Positions 16,551 to 26,150 of a stretch of DNA of 64,000 nucleotides are shown one piece after another. This DNA comes from Nonlabens xiamenensis (GTDB taxonomy: Bacteria; Bacteroidota; Bacteroidia; Flavobacteriales; Flavobacteriaceae): assembly GCF_003865345.1 (NCBI RefSeq), contig NZ_RMVE01000007.1, positions 41,237 through 105,236 on the forward strand, read 5' to 3'. Numbering within the stretch: position 1 is the first letter of the stretch; each line of letters opens with the position of its first letter. The translations under genes and the position numbers were made by a program. The notes under the pieces were generated by a model. The model ran no database searches. It had not been told where the DNA came from and worked only from the letters and a program-made list of their open reading frames with translations.

Positions 16551-18101
16551 ATGAGCGAACCTGTGGTACCCAAAGTGGAGAACTTAAGTCTGGAATTCCT
16601 CAAAATTGAGGACTATGACGACTTGAAGTCGGCCATGATCGATGCCTATCCGCAATTGCCAGATTCTTATTGGTTGAAATCCGAAATTAAAGCGCTCTGT
16701 ACCAAATTTCCAGAGGGCCAGGTCGTGCTGAAGGCCAACGATGAAATTGTAGGCTGTGCATTGAGCATCATAGTGACTTATGACGCTTACAGGGGACCTT
16801 ACACCTATGAACAAGTTACCGGTAATTATAAGTTCAGCACCCATAATCCGGATGGTGATGTACTGTATGGCATAGAAATATTTATTCGCCCTGGTTACCG
16901 CGGTTTACGATTGGGTCGACGCCTGTACGACTACAGAAAAGAGCTTTGTGAAAACCTGAATTTGCGTGGGATCGCCTTTGGGGGACGCATACCTATGTAT
17001 CACGGATACGCCCAAGAAATGACACCCAAGCAATACATTGAGAAAGTCAAATCCAAAGAAATCGAGGATCCTGTACTTAACTTTCAATTGAGCAACGATT
17101 TCCATGTCTCCCGCGTTTTAAAAAACTATCTGGATGGCGATGAGGCCAGTAAGGAATACGCCGTGCTGATGGAATGGGACAATATTTATTACACCAAACC
17201 AGTCACAGAAAACACCACCACCAGCCTGAAAAGTACCGTACGCCTAGGCTTGGTGCAATGGCAGATGCGTCCTTATTCTGGCTTTGAGGAATTGATGCAG
17301 CAGGTCGAATATTTTGTAGATGCGCTGGCTGCCTATCGTGCAGACTTTGCCTTGTTCCCAGAATATTTTAATGCGCCCCTAATGGCAGCCTACAACGATC
17401 GAAGTGTTAGTGAAGCCATGCGCGAACTCTCCAAGTATACCACCATGATCAGGGATAGGTTTTCTGAATTGGCGATCAAATACAACATCAATATCATTAC
17501 CGGCAGCATGCCTGAAGTAATCGATGGTCAGTTGTTCAATGTCGGAAATTTGTGTAGACGTAATGGAAGCATCGAGCGATACGAAAAAATCCACGTCACT
17601 CCAGACGAGGAAAAGCTATGGGGTTTACAGGGAGGTAACCTGATCCAAACTTTTGACACGGATTGTGGTAAAATCGGTATCCTAATTTGTTATGACAGTG
17701 AATTTCCAGAATTGAGCCGAATTATGGCCGAGGATGGTATGCAAATCCTTTTTGTGCCCTTCCTGACAGACACCCAAAATGCTTTTGCCCGGGTAAAACT
17801 ATGTTGCCAGGCCAGAGCCGTAGAGAATGAGTGTTATGTCGCTATCGCAGGAAGCGTAGGTAATCTGCCTGCGGTAGAAAATATGGATATCTCTTATGCG
17901 CAGAGTGCGGTATTTACGCCCTGTGACTTTGCCTTTCCTTCCAATGGTATAAAAGCTGAGGCTACGGCCAATACTGAAATGATACTGTTGGCTGATGTGG
18001 ACTTGGATCTTTTAAAAGAATTGCACAATTACGGCGCGGTCAAAAATCTCAAGGACAGAAGGACGGATTTGTATGAGGTTTACCCAAAAAGAAAGCGTTG
18101 A
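16551..18101 (+). CDS. Bifunctional GNAT acetyltransferase / nitrilase-superfamily hydrolase
   Basis: A 516-residue fusion. Residues 1 to about 215 form a GNAT-like domain (acetyl-CoA loop near RPGYRGLRLGRRL). Residues 229 to 516 form a carbon-nitrogen hydrolase domain with the full Glu-Lys-Cys triad: Glu271 in FPEYF, Lys346 in YEKIHV and Cys380 in ILICYDSEFPE. The same two-domain architecture is known in B. subtilis YhcX; its substrate is unknown to me. Its position just after the polyamine genes suggests a nitrogenous substrate, such as an acylated or carbamoylated amine, but this is inference. It is preceded by an intergenic palindrome copy. Confidence 0.88.
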   Translation: MSEPVVPKVENLSLEFLKIEDYDDLKSAMIDAYPQLPDSYWLKSEIKALCTKFPEGQVVLKANDEIVGCALSIIVTYDAYRGPYTYEQVTGNYKFSTHNPDGDVLYGIEIFIRPGYRGLRLGRRLYDYRKELCENLNLRGIAFGGRIPMYHGYAQEMTPKQYIEKVKSKEIEDPVLNFQLSNDFHVSRVLKNYLDGDEASKEYAVLMEWDNIYYTKPVTENTTTSLKSTVRLGLVQWQMRPYSGFEELMQQVEYFVDALAAYRADFALFPEYFNAPLMAAYNDRSVSEAMRELSKYTTMIRDRFSELAIKYNINIITGSMPEVIDGQLFNVGNLCRRNGSIERYEKIHVTPDEEKLWGLQGGNLIQTFDTDCGKIGILICYDSEFPELSRIMAEDGMQILFVPFLTDTQNAFARVKLCCQARAVENECYVAIAGSVGNLPAVENMDISYAQSAVFTPCDFAFPSNGIKAEATANTEMILLADVDLDLLKELHNYGAVKNLKDRRTDLYEVYPKRKR

Positions 18102-18170
18102 TAAGTTCAACGGCAATTTGACTTTCCAACTATCTTTTCCCTTTTTCTTACCCACCAAAAACTAGCTAAA

Positions 18171-18836
18171 TCAAGGTTGATTTTTAATTAATTGGGAAAA
18201 AGTAAGTACATCCAATTGGCCGTCAGGATACAAATTATTTTGTTCTTCAAATGCTTGTACGGCCTCTGAGGTAATACGGCTATAAACCCCATCTACCGGA
18301 ATTTCCTGACCTGACTGAACCAGCAATCGCTGAGCTTCAAAGACAAGCGGACCTCGATCGCCGGCCTCAAGGCTGGCAGACGGCTTATCTTTCAGCATTT
18401 GTTGGAGCAATAATAACCTTTTTTGATGGTCGGTAGGTAGAGGTTGTGAGATACCTAATTCCTTGTTGCGGATACGCTCATTGTCCCATCCCTGCGCTTT
18501 CCATTGTGCCGACTGTTCTAGTTTTCGCTCATAATAAGCGACCGTGGCTTGAAGGTCTGCATATTCTTCCAAACTTACCCAGGTCATATCGTCATCTGAT
18601 TCTGGATAGCGCAGGTCAATATCGTGAGCCGTCCATTGCAGCTGTACAAAATTGTCCAAAGCAGCAACAGCCTTGTAATAATCACGTAGCGTTTGCGAGT
18701 CATGATAGTTGACATCTATCTTATTGCTCTTTTTGTAGGCCGCAACAGAAGGGTGAAATCGCCTCCAGTCCCCATAAAAGTCATAAACGATAAAACCCAA
18801 AATGACGAGCAGGAGAAAAATGATGATTTGTTTCAT
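18171..18836 (-). CDS. Membrane-anchored peptidoglycan-binding-domain protein
   Basis: A 221-residue protein with one N-terminal transmembrane helix (residues 3-22), a charged helical middle of about 120 residues, and a C-terminal PG_binding_1-like domain (about residues 158-218: GDRGPLVFEAQRLL, VDGVYSRITSEAVQAF). No catalytic domain is visible. The domain usually helps cell-wall enzymes attach to peptidoglycan. It converges on the nitrilase-fusion gene and stands alone, 161 bp from the glycosyltransferase block. Its role is unknown. Confidence 0.75.
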   Translation of the reverse strand: MKQIIIFLLLVILGFIVYDFYGDWRRFHPSVAAYKKSNKIDVNYHDSQTLRDYYKAVAALDNFVQLQWTAHDIDLRYPESDDDMTWVSLEEYADLQATVAYYERKLEQSAQWKAQGWDNERIRNKELGISQPLPTDHQKRLLLLQQMLKDKPSASLEAGDRGPLVFEAQRLLVQSGQEIPVDGVYSRITSEAVQAFEEQNNLYPDGQLDVLTFSQLIKNQP

Positions 18837-18997
18837 GGTCAGTGGTTTAGGGTCTCGTAAATATAGTCATACGATGCTATTCTAAATTATCAGACATCCA
18901 CTATCTCAGCACCAACAGTCACCCAACCATATCTTTTGGCTAATGTATTTAAGCAGTTCTGTCATTATATCTTCTGCTGGATTGATATAGGGAATAC

Positions 18998-20392
18998 TTA
19001 ACCTAGCTCCTTTACCCCATTTCTACCCTTGTAGATTTCTATTATTAATACGCTTAGGGTAATCAGGTATTCCACTGCAATCAGAAGCAAATTTTCCTTG
19101 TAGTCTGGATGTGAATAGGCCTGATAACTTAAGAATACGAGCAGGCTCCATACCAGCATAAACCGAAATCTGGTAAATATGCTGAAAAGCAATGGAATGG
19201 TTAGATACCATGGATGTACGGTAGTGGAACATAGCAGATAGATAACATAGCTAAAAAGAAGACTAGATATCCAGAGGTCTGGACGGCTATTATTTCTTAA
19301 AAAGGTCAACCCTAAAACGCAAATTAGTGTTACTACAGGTAAAACCTTTCCAACGGTACCGATGATGTTATAACCTGCCGTTTGAAACCCTATCCACCTG
19401 ATCATATAGTACAAACTGGCGTTGAACTCAAAATTTCCAAACCAAAGCCCTACTGAACTCGAATAATGTTGGATAACCTCAGCAGAGAAGAAGGGTATAA
19501 ACGCAGCCAAAACGATGATGCCCACCAAGCTGTAGTAGAAGAAGGCTTTTTTGAAATTCAACTTTCTCATCACCAATGGTAGGGCAATCAGTGGCAATAA
19601 TTTGATGATTACGCCTGCTCCCATGGCAATCGCGCTTTTCCAAGTTTTTGCCACAAATAGCCAATAGACTGCTAGCAACATTAAAAACGCCATAACACCT
19701 TCCCAATGTAAGTTACCGGTGAGTTCGATGATCACAAATGGATTTAAAAAGTATAACAGGATAAGATAGGGAGGCTTGTTGAGCCATTGCAGTAACTTGA
19801 CCCCAACGAAAAAGACACCTATGTCGGCCGAGATGATCATCAATCGCATCCAGATCATAGTGGCTTGGATGCTATCCCCTCCCCACCATGCCGCCAGGCC
19901 AAAACAAAGTTGGTTCAAAGGTGGATAATTCGTGTAATTCCCTGCAGAAAGCGCTCCCATTTTGGCGTGTAGAAAAGAGGCATTTGGTATATGTTGTGCA
20001 CCAGTAAGTAGAACCTCATCGGGCAGGTACAAATACGGGTTGTAGCCATTGATCAGTTGATGACCATCCCATATAAATCTGAAGAAGTCTTGGGAAAGAT
20101 TGGGTGTTTGGTTCAATAACGCGAGTCGGCAAATCAAACCGATCACTAAAATGGCCAGGGAAGTTGAATGGAGCTTGAATACCTGAGTAAAAATTACAGG
20201 AAGCAATTTAATATCCGATCTGGCTGCACGAGAGATAACGATATACAATCCACCGAATAGGAGAAAAAGGCCGAGATAAAGTAGGGAGATTTGGGTAAAC
20301 TGCTTTCGCGAAAGCGAGAAAAAAAACACATAAGCCAATACGCTAAGCAAACCGAGAATACCATAGATATTTCCCAGCTTGGCGTTGATCAT
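18998..20392 (-). CDS. GT-C-type membrane glycosyltransferase (mannosyltransferase-like)
   Basis: A 464-residue protein with about a dozen hydrophobic helices. The loop after the second helix pair carries NLSQDFFRFIWDGHQL and GYNPYLY, the acidic-loop pattern of GT-C polyprenyl-phosphate-sugar-dependent transferases (GT87/DUF2029 and related). It would move a sugar from a lipid carrier on the periplasmic face. It overlaps the upstream GT2 gene by 4 bp (ATGA type), so it is the last gene of a three-gene glycosyltransferase operon. A palindrome copy encodes LSRK near the N terminus (FSLSRKQF). Donor and acceptor are unknown. Confidence 0.8.
   Translation of the reverse strand: MINAKLGNIYGILGLLSVLAYVFFFSLSRKQFTQISLLYLGLFLLFGGLYIVISRAARSDIKLLPVIFTQVFKLHSTSLAILVIGLICRLALLNQTPNLSQDFFRFIWDGHQLINGYNPYLYLPDEVLLTGAQHIPNASFLHAKMGALSAGNYTNYPPLNQLCFGLAAWWGGDSIQATMIWMRLMIISADIGVFFVGVKLLQWLNKPPYLILLYFLNPFVIIELTGNLHWEGVMAFLMLLAVYWLFVAKTWKSAIAMGAGVIIKLLPLIALPLVMRKLNFKKAFFYYSLVGIIVLAAFIPFFSAEVIQHYSSSVGLWFGNFEFNASLYYMIRWIGFQTAGYNIIGTVGKVLPVVTLICVLGLTFLRNNSRPDLWISSLLFSYVIYLLCSTTVHPWYLTIPLLFSIFTRFRFMLVWSLLVFLSYQAYSHPDYKENLLLIAVEYLITLSVLIIEIYKGRNGVKELG
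20302..20315. repeat. Palindrome copy 7 (inside the GT-C gene)
   Basis: GCTTTCGCGAAAGC, read as LSRK. Confidence 0.95.
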
Positions 20393-21876
20393 TGCTTATC
20401 GGTTAAACTGCGGAAAAAAACAAAACCAAAACCTAAAAAGAGCATTAAGTGGAAAGGAAATAAACCAAAGTCTCCACCCTGGTCACCCACAATGAAAGCT
20501 GAGTACATTCCAAAGGCAAAATACAACATCAAGACCCCCTCGATCACCACATGCGGACTCAGTTTCCGGCGCAGGTATTTATTGGCTTTCCAGTTGCCTC
20601 CCACTGCGGCCAGGTTAAACTTGGGCGTACGTACGAATTCGCTGCGTTTTCCCAAATGTCCTTCAATGACTGCGATAGAATTGTGAAAAGAAAAGCCCAT
20701 TGCGATAGAGAAAAAGGTAAAAAACATCCCGATATAGGAAATAAAATTTTTGAATCCGCCGCCGTAGGTGTTTTTGTACATGTACCAGTAGCAAACAAAA
20801 AAAATGATGGTGCTGATGACAAAAAAGCTCATGACAATGAAGTATTCCCTTAAATGACCGTATTCATTTTTAATGTAGAGCATAGGTATGCTTAAAACAC
20901 CAACAATAAGGACATTGAGAAACATGGTACTGTTCAATAAATGTAGGATACCATGCACTTTGGATTTGAAAGACAGTTTGGAGCTTACTACCCTTTTAAA
21001 CATTTTCCTGAAATTTTCTGCCCCTCCTTTATTCCAGCGAAACTGTTGGGAACGGGCAGCACTGATCACGATGGGTAATTCTGCTGGCGTGGTAACATCT
21101 TCCAGGTATTTGAATTTCCAGTTTTTCAGCTGGGCGCGGTAACTGAGGTCAAGGTCTTCGGTAAGCGTGTCTCCCTCCCAGTTTCCAGCATCAATAATGG
21201 TTTCTTTACGCCAGATTCCAGCAGTCCCATTAAAATTGATAAAATGACCTTTTGAATTACGGCCCACTTGTTCCAACGTAAAATGGGCATCCAAAGCAAA
21301 GGCCTGGATTTGGGTTAGAATAGAAAAATCTCGATTCAGGTGAGACCATCTGGTTTGAACGACTCCAATAGAGGGGTCTTTGAAATAGATCACGGTTTTC
21401 TTGAGCCAGTCCGGAGCAGGCAGAAAGTCAGCATCAAATATGGCTATAAACTCACCTTTGGCAATCTTCAGACCTTCTTTTAAGGCACCGGCTTTAAAAC
21501 CACTGCGGTTGGTCCGCGTGATATGCGTAATGTTCAATCCAGCGGCGGCCAATCTGGTGACATGCTCCTTGGTCGAGATGAGGGTTTCATCAGTAGAGTC
21601 GTCTAATACTTGAATCTCCAGTCGATCTTGTGGATAATCCATCAGTGCGATATTATCCAGCAAGCGGTCCATTACATAAGCCTCGTTGAAAACAGGCAGT
21701 TGAATAGTGACATACGGAACCTGATTGACTTGATCAAGATCAAAAGTTGGCGCATCAGTTACCTTTTTTTGCGCACTCAGGTAGTTAAACAACAAATTGA
21801 GTTGGGCAAAAGCATAAAATAAGATCAGCAATAATGCTACTGAATATACAGTTATACATATCCACTCTAAAATCAT
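20389..21876 (-). CDS. Cellulose-synthase-like family 2 glycosyltransferase
   Basis: A 495-residue processive-type GT2 with one N-terminal helix, a cytoplasmic catalytic domain and about four C-terminal helices. The D,D,D,QxxRW signature is complete: DDSTDE, FDADF, TEDLDLS and QQFRW. This group includes cellulose-synthase-like glucomannan synthases. It would polymerise or transfer a hexose from a nucleotide sugar at the inner membrane. It overlaps its neighbours by 4 bp on both sides, and the flanking genes are a lipid-carrier sugar transferase and a GT-C enzyme, which suggests a shared glycan product. Confidence 0.87.
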   Translation of the reverse strand: MILEWICITVYSVALLLILFYAFAQLNLLFNYLSAQKKVTDAPTFDLDQVNQVPYVTIQLPVFNEAYVMDRLLDNIALMDYPQDRLEIQVLDDSTDETLISTKEHVTRLAAAGLNITHITRTNRSGFKAGALKEGLKIAKGEFIAIFDADFLPAPDWLKKTVIYFKDPSIGVVQTRWSHLNRDFSILTQIQAFALDAHFTLEQVGRNSKGHFINFNGTAGIWRKETIIDAGNWEGDTLTEDLDLSYRAQLKNWKFKYLEDVTTPAELPIVISAARSQQFRWNKGGAENFRKMFKRVVSSKLSFKSKVHGILHLLNSTMFLNVLIVGVLSIPMLYIKNEYGHLREYFIVMSFFVISTIIFFVCYWYMYKNTYGGGFKNFISYIGMFFTFFSIAMGFSFHNSIAVIEGHLGKRSEFVRTPKFNLAAVGGNWKANKYLRRKLSPHVVIEGVLMLYFAFGMYSAFIVGDQGGDFGLFPFHLMLFLGFGFVFFRSLTDKQ

Positions 21877-22577
21877 TTTTTAAAACCGTATTTAAAAATC
21901 CAAGTTAAAATTTTAACGCCAGCAAAGATAGCACCTTTGAGTGTTCCTGACACTTTAGAGACACCTATTCTATTCCGATATCTCACAGGCACCTCTTTAT
22001 AGGCCATTGATTTTTTCAGCACCTTGAGCTGCATTTCTACCGTCCAACCATAGGTTTTATCCTGCATATCTAATTCTAGCAGGCGCTCGTATTTGATGGC
22101 ACGGAAAGGTCCCAAATCCGTAAACTTAGAATTAAAAAACCATCGCATTAAGGTTGTCGCTAGCCAGTTTCCAAAAATCTGAGGACGGGTCATGGATCCC
22201 TTTTCGCGCAAAGCGGCATCCCTTGCTCCTACCACCAAATCTATATTTTCCTCAAGAATAGGGTGGACTAATTTTTCCAATTCCTCTGGGTAATCACTGA
22301 AATCGCCATCTAAAAAAACGATGATATCTGTTTCTTCCTTTAAAGCCTTCACATAAGCCAAGCCTTTGAGGCAGGCATATCCATACCCTGGTCTGCTCTC
22401 CTCTACAACTGTAGCTCCGTGTTGGCGAGCACGAGCCACTGTGCCATCCGTTGAATTATTACTGGCTACAATGATTTCCTGCACATTGGAAGGAATAGCA
22501 TCAATCACTAGACCGATAGAATCCTGCTCGTTATAGGCCGGAATAATAACACGTATGATAGGACGCTGATGCAGCAA
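21873..22577 (-). CDS. Polyprenyl-phosphate sugar transferase (DPM1-like GT2)
   Basis: A 234-residue GT2 of the dolichol-phosphate-mannose synthase type without a C-terminal membrane domain. It has VIIPAYNEQDS near the N terminus, the DxD motif LDGDFSD, and a GARD loop. It would load a sugar from a nucleotide donor onto a polyprenyl phosphate, supplying the GT-C enzyme two genes downstream. The start is uncertain: the frame begins at TTG 22577, close to the first strand, and no ATG is available. It is the first gene of the overlapping three-gene operon. Confidence 0.82.
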   Translation of the reverse strand: MLHQRPIIRVIIPAYNEQDSIGLVIDAIPSNVQEIIVASNNSTDGTVARARQHGATVVEESRPGYGYACLKGLAYVKALKEETDIIVFLDGDFSDYPEELEKLVHPILEENIDLVVGARDAALREKGSMTRPQIFGNWLATTLMRWFFNSKFTDLGPFRAIKYERLLELDMQDKTYGWTVEMQLKVLKKSMAYKEVPVRYRNRIGVSKVSGTLKGAIFAGVKILTWIFKYGFKK

Positions 22578-22636
22578 GAGGGCAGTTTAAAAAGTGGCGC
22601 AAGTTAAGTATAATGAATGAGTGGGAAATAAAATAC

Positions 22637-23128
22637 TCAGTAAGAATTCCCCTTAAGTTCATTTAATCGAAAATTTGGATGATCCGACTTAAATTTCCAC
22701 CAACTGGTCCAGGATCCTAACTTAATGCCGTTGTCATATTCAGTTACCCGTTTGAGACTGGAGTTTTTGTAATATAGGCTAAAACCAGACTTCTTACCTT
22801 CTTTGTAATGAACTTTAGTTTTGGAATTTGTTATCGGCTGATATTGTATCCACCAAGCTTCTCTAGCCCCTTGATTGTATCGACCTTCTTCAACTAATTG
22901 CCCTTTACTATAAAAAAACCAATAGCCGTTTTTAATACCACGCTCAAAGGCACCTTTTCTGACCAAATGATCGTCTTGATAAAACTTCCAGTAGCCATGT
23001 CTTTCTCCATCACGAATCCAGCCTTCCTCTTTCAAATTTCCATCCTGATATTTTTTAATATAATACTCTTCAGGTACGGCAAATGCAATTTGAAAAGTCA
23101 GGAGCGCCAGTATGGTTAGAGATTTCAT
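22637..23128 (-). CDS. Secreted MORN-repeat (YwqK-like) protein
   Basis: A 163-residue protein with a signal peptide (residues 1-17) and four or five MORN-like repeats of the form YxxGxLxxEGxxxxGxxxGxWxxY, for example GNLKEEGW, RHGYWKFY and NGYWFFY. Such repeats are common in Bacteroidota surface or periplasmic proteins. Some relatives are annotated as YwqK-type antitoxins, but the signal peptide argues against a cytoplasmic antitoxin. It lies 59 bp before the glycosyltransferase operon on the same strand. Confidence 0.72.
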   Translation of the reverse strand: MKSLTILALLTFQIAFAVPEEYYIKKYQDGNLKEEGWIRDGERHGYWKFYQDDHLVRKGAFERGIKNGYWFFYSKGQLVEEGRYNQGAREAWWIQYQPITNSKTKVHYKEGKKSGFSLYYKNSSLKRVTEYDNGIKLGSWTSWWKFKSDHPNFRLNELKGNSY

Positions 23129-23264
23129 ATCCTATTGTATTTGGATATAAAGAAATAGAGGCCAATTCACAAAGCAATCACAGCAAGGTCACATTTAAAA
23201 CACAGGTTGCGGGTAGAAGTTATTTTTTACCGAGAAAGAAAGCATTTGGGATGACAACAAATCC

Positions 23265-26027
23265 TTATCCTTTATTGGGGTCTTTACCTCCAAATTTTGA
23301 GAATTTATAGGTGAAGCTGAGCATAAAATATTGCTGAAGGACAAGGCTACTGGTATCGGCCACAAAATCATCTGTAATGGTACGTCTGGTGTTAATCACT
23401 TCATTGAGTATGTCGTAGGCCTTGAGTTTGACCACCGCTTTGTCTTTGGCAAATTTATAGCCCAAACTACCAATCAGCACAAATGAGTCATTATCAAACT
23501 CATCTGATACATTACCAAATTTGTTGTATTCTCCCCTTAAACCAAGGATAACATTTTCTGGCCAATAGGTGGTCAAGTCAATGGCGGCATTCTGATTTAA
23601 AAAGTCTTGTTCCTGAATGCTACCAATGGAATACTGGGTGCTGTTTTGCGTGATCCCTAACTCTACATCCAGGTCAAATATGTCCTTGATCTCATAATTA
23701 AAATCCAATCCAGGGGACAATCCGTAACTGTCAGATTCATAAGCTACGCCATTGGAAAATCCCTTATTAAAGTTAACATCAGCGTTCATTCCGACTCTAA
23801 AACCTATGGTACGATCGTCTTTTTTCCAAGATTTACGGTAATTGGCATACATATAGCCACTATAAATACCATCAATATTCCTATAGGTTGTGGTTCGGAT
23901 CAGGTTATCATCTGTGGTGGTGATTGCAGCGACCCTATTATCGGTGTAGGTAAAACCTCCTCCAGCATAGAACCCAGAACCTTTTTCCCAATCGTATTTG
24001 CTCAAATTAAAGTAGATATTATGACGCTGGCTTGCATCTAGATCAGGATTACCTACCACAATATTTTGCGGATTGGTACGATCTTCCACAGGTTGTAATT
24101 GTCGTACAGCAGGAACTCCAATACTGTTTCTATAATTGATGTATGCACGTCCAAATTTCCCAAATTTGTAGTTGACATATGCCCGAATATATGGATCAGT
24201 AAATTCCTTATCAAAGCTATTGTCCAACAAAGCGTCTTCACTTTCCAACGCCTGGTTGATGATACCCATGTCAAGATTAATCCTTAATTTGTCTTTTTTA
24301 TACCTCAACCCGAGACTAGGTCTATTTTGGGAAGTCGTGATCCGGTAATCATTACTTAAGTTGGGGTTGAAGACTTCCCCTCCAGTACCATCCCGATCAA
24401 AAACACTTCTGATGTTTTCCTGTTGTCCATATTCAAGATTATAACTGGCAGATAAACTGAGGACTTCGGAGATTTTTTTGGTAAAATTGGGGGTGATGGA
24501 CAAACTGTTCCCCTCTCCATTTTCAGTGATGAGTTGGTTTTGGACTTCCTGATCATCTTGATTCCCTGCGTCGTCAAAGGTCGTCCTCACACTGTTGAAA
24601 TCACTAGAAGATTCGTTAATACTGCGATTCAGATTACCATATACCCCATAATAGGTGCCTTTTTCCTTAGTGCGTCTGGAAAAGTTAAGATTTATTGTTG
24701 CGCTGTTATCTGAGGCATCAGAATTTCTAGACGTGGTCGCTGTATTTATTATTGAACCATCAGACGCAGTTGCTGTTGCATTGGATGAACTCGAATTGAC
24801 ACGATCAGACAGGTTGATATTAGGACGTATGGAAATGCTGGTTAATGTGTCAGGCTTTACTTCCAGCCTACCACTTATGCGATGCGACATCCCATCAGTT
24901 TTTCCATTGGAAGTTGAATTGGTATTAAAGCTACGATCCGGCAGAAAAGTAGTTCGCCTGGATTCTCTGGCAGAGACAGTGTTGTTGCCTCCGTAGAAGT
25001 AATTCAATTGCATTTCTACAACTTCTCCCCAATCATTGGAAAGATTGACCCCACCGCTTTTACTGGAAGTTATTCCTCCACCTCCACCACCAAAGTTGAC
25101 CCCATTGATGCCAAAACTACCGTTACTACTGCGGCTGACAGAATAAGCACTACTACCCATGGCATCATAGATCTCATCAAAACTAAAACCTGGGCTATTT
25201 ATATTGTTACTGCTGCCCAGCACACTGACTTTAAAATCTTTATTGAAATAGTTGGCAATTCCGCTCATTGAGTACCGGTCATCCGTTCCTCCCCCTAATG
25301 TCAGTCTGGAAAACCAGCCTTTATTTTTGTCCTCGTCGATGGTAATATTGATCTCACTCACATTGGCATCTCCATCTTCCCCGGTAGCTTTTTGGGCGTC
25401 AGTCTTTGATTCAGTAACTTGGATTTTATCAATAATTTCTTTCGGCAGATTTTTCAGAGCGATTTTTGGATCATCTCCAAAAAACTCTTTCCCATTCACC
25501 AAAATTTTAGACACTTCTTTTCCATTGACGGTAATCTGACCATCCTTGTCTACTTCGACCCCAGGCAACTCACTGATCACATCTTCCAAGGTGGCATCCG
25601 CTTTTGTATTAAATGACTTGGCATTAAACTCTAAGGTGTCCTGCTTGATTGTAACAGGTGCTTTTCGAGCGACTACAGTTACTCCATCAAGGGCTTCAAT
25701 ATTGCTATTTAAAGATAGAACACCCAAGTCCAAGTCTCTGCCCTGGCTCAAATCCAGCGCTTTGGTATACTCCTGATAACCTTGATATGAAGTGTAAAAA
25801 TTAACCTGCTCATATCCCGTATTTCCTGTCAGATTAAACTTCCCATCTGCGTCTGTGATGCTGTAGGTGATTAAGGTGGAATCACTCACACTTTCTAAGA
25901 AAACGGTGGCGCTTTGTAATTTTTCTCGGCTTAAAGAGTCTTGAACAGTTCCGGTAATATTGAATTGCTGAGCTGGGCAAGTAAAGGTTAGGGCCATCGT
26001 AGTGATGACGGCGATCCATAATCTCAT
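23265..26027 (-). CDS. Outer-membrane beta-barrel protein with carboxypeptidase-regulatory-like domain and plug
   Basis: A 920-residue TonB-receptor-like protein. It has a signal peptide (MRLWIAVITTMALTF..., cleavage near CPAQQ), a CarboxypepD_reg-like domain (ITGTVQDS, residues about 25-110), a plug-like domain (about 120-230, with LPGVEVDKDGQITVNG), then a long beta-barrel ending in FTYKFSKFGGKDPNKG. Bacteroidota carry many such proteins, and most have unknown ligands. There is no SusD partner next door, so a glycan uptake role is not supported. The upstream part of the open frame before the ATG at 26027 lacks signal-peptide character and was excluded. Confidence 0.85.
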   Translation of the reverse strand: MRLWIAVITTMALTFTCPAQQFNITGTVQDSLSREKLQSATVFLESVSDSTLITYSITDADGKFNLTGNTGYEQVNFYTSYQGYQEYTKALDLSQGRDLDLGVLSLNSNIEALDGVTVVARKAPVTIKQDTLEFNAKSFNTKADATLEDVISELPGVEVDKDGQITVNGKEVSKILVNGKEFFGDDPKIALKNLPKEIIDKIQVTESKTDAQKATGEDGDANVSEINITIDEDKNKGWFSRLTLGGGTDDRYSMSGIANYFNKDFKVSVLGSSNNINSPGFSFDEIYDAMGSSAYSVSRSSNGSFGINGVNFGGGGGGITSSKSGGVNLSNDWGEVVEMQLNYFYGGNNTVSARESRRTTFLPDRSFNTNSTSNGKTDGMSHRISGRLEVKPDTLTSISIRPNINLSDRVNSSSSNATATASDGSIINTATTSRNSDASDNSATINLNFSRRTKEKGTYYGVYGNLNRSINESSSDFNSVRTTFDDAGNQDDQEVQNQLITENGEGNSLSITPNFTKKISEVLSLSASYNLEYGQQENIRSVFDRDGTGGEVFNPNLSNDYRITTSQNRPSLGLRYKKDKLRINLDMGIINQALESEDALLDNSFDKEFTDPYIRAYVNYKFGKFGRAYINYRNSIGVPAVRQLQPVEDRTNPQNIVVGNPDLDASQRHNIYFNLSKYDWEKGSGFYAGGGFTYTDNRVAAITTTDDNLIRTTTYRNIDGIYSGYMYANYRKSWKKDDRTIGFRVGMNADVNFNKGFSNGVAYESDSYGLSPGLDFNYEIKDIFDLDVELGITQNSTQYSIGSIQEQDFLNQNAAIDLTTYWPENVILGLRGEYNKFGNVSDEFDNDSFVLIGSLGYKFAKDKAVVKLKAYDILNEVINTRRTITDDFVADTSSLVLQQYFMLSFTYKFSKFGGKDPNKG

Positions 26028-26150
26028 AAATAATTGGAATAGTTGGTTGATATGACTACTAACGCAATGATAGGCTCGCAAGTCTACACCGGTAAGGAAC
26101 TTAACAAAAAGTTAGGAAATCACTTTATTGAAAAGACGAGGAATACAATT

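Noticed and set aside
22201..22217. TTTCGCGCAAAGCG as a sixteenth palindrome copy
   Set aside because: An extra base breaks the symmetry; it is a chance near-match in a GT2 gene.
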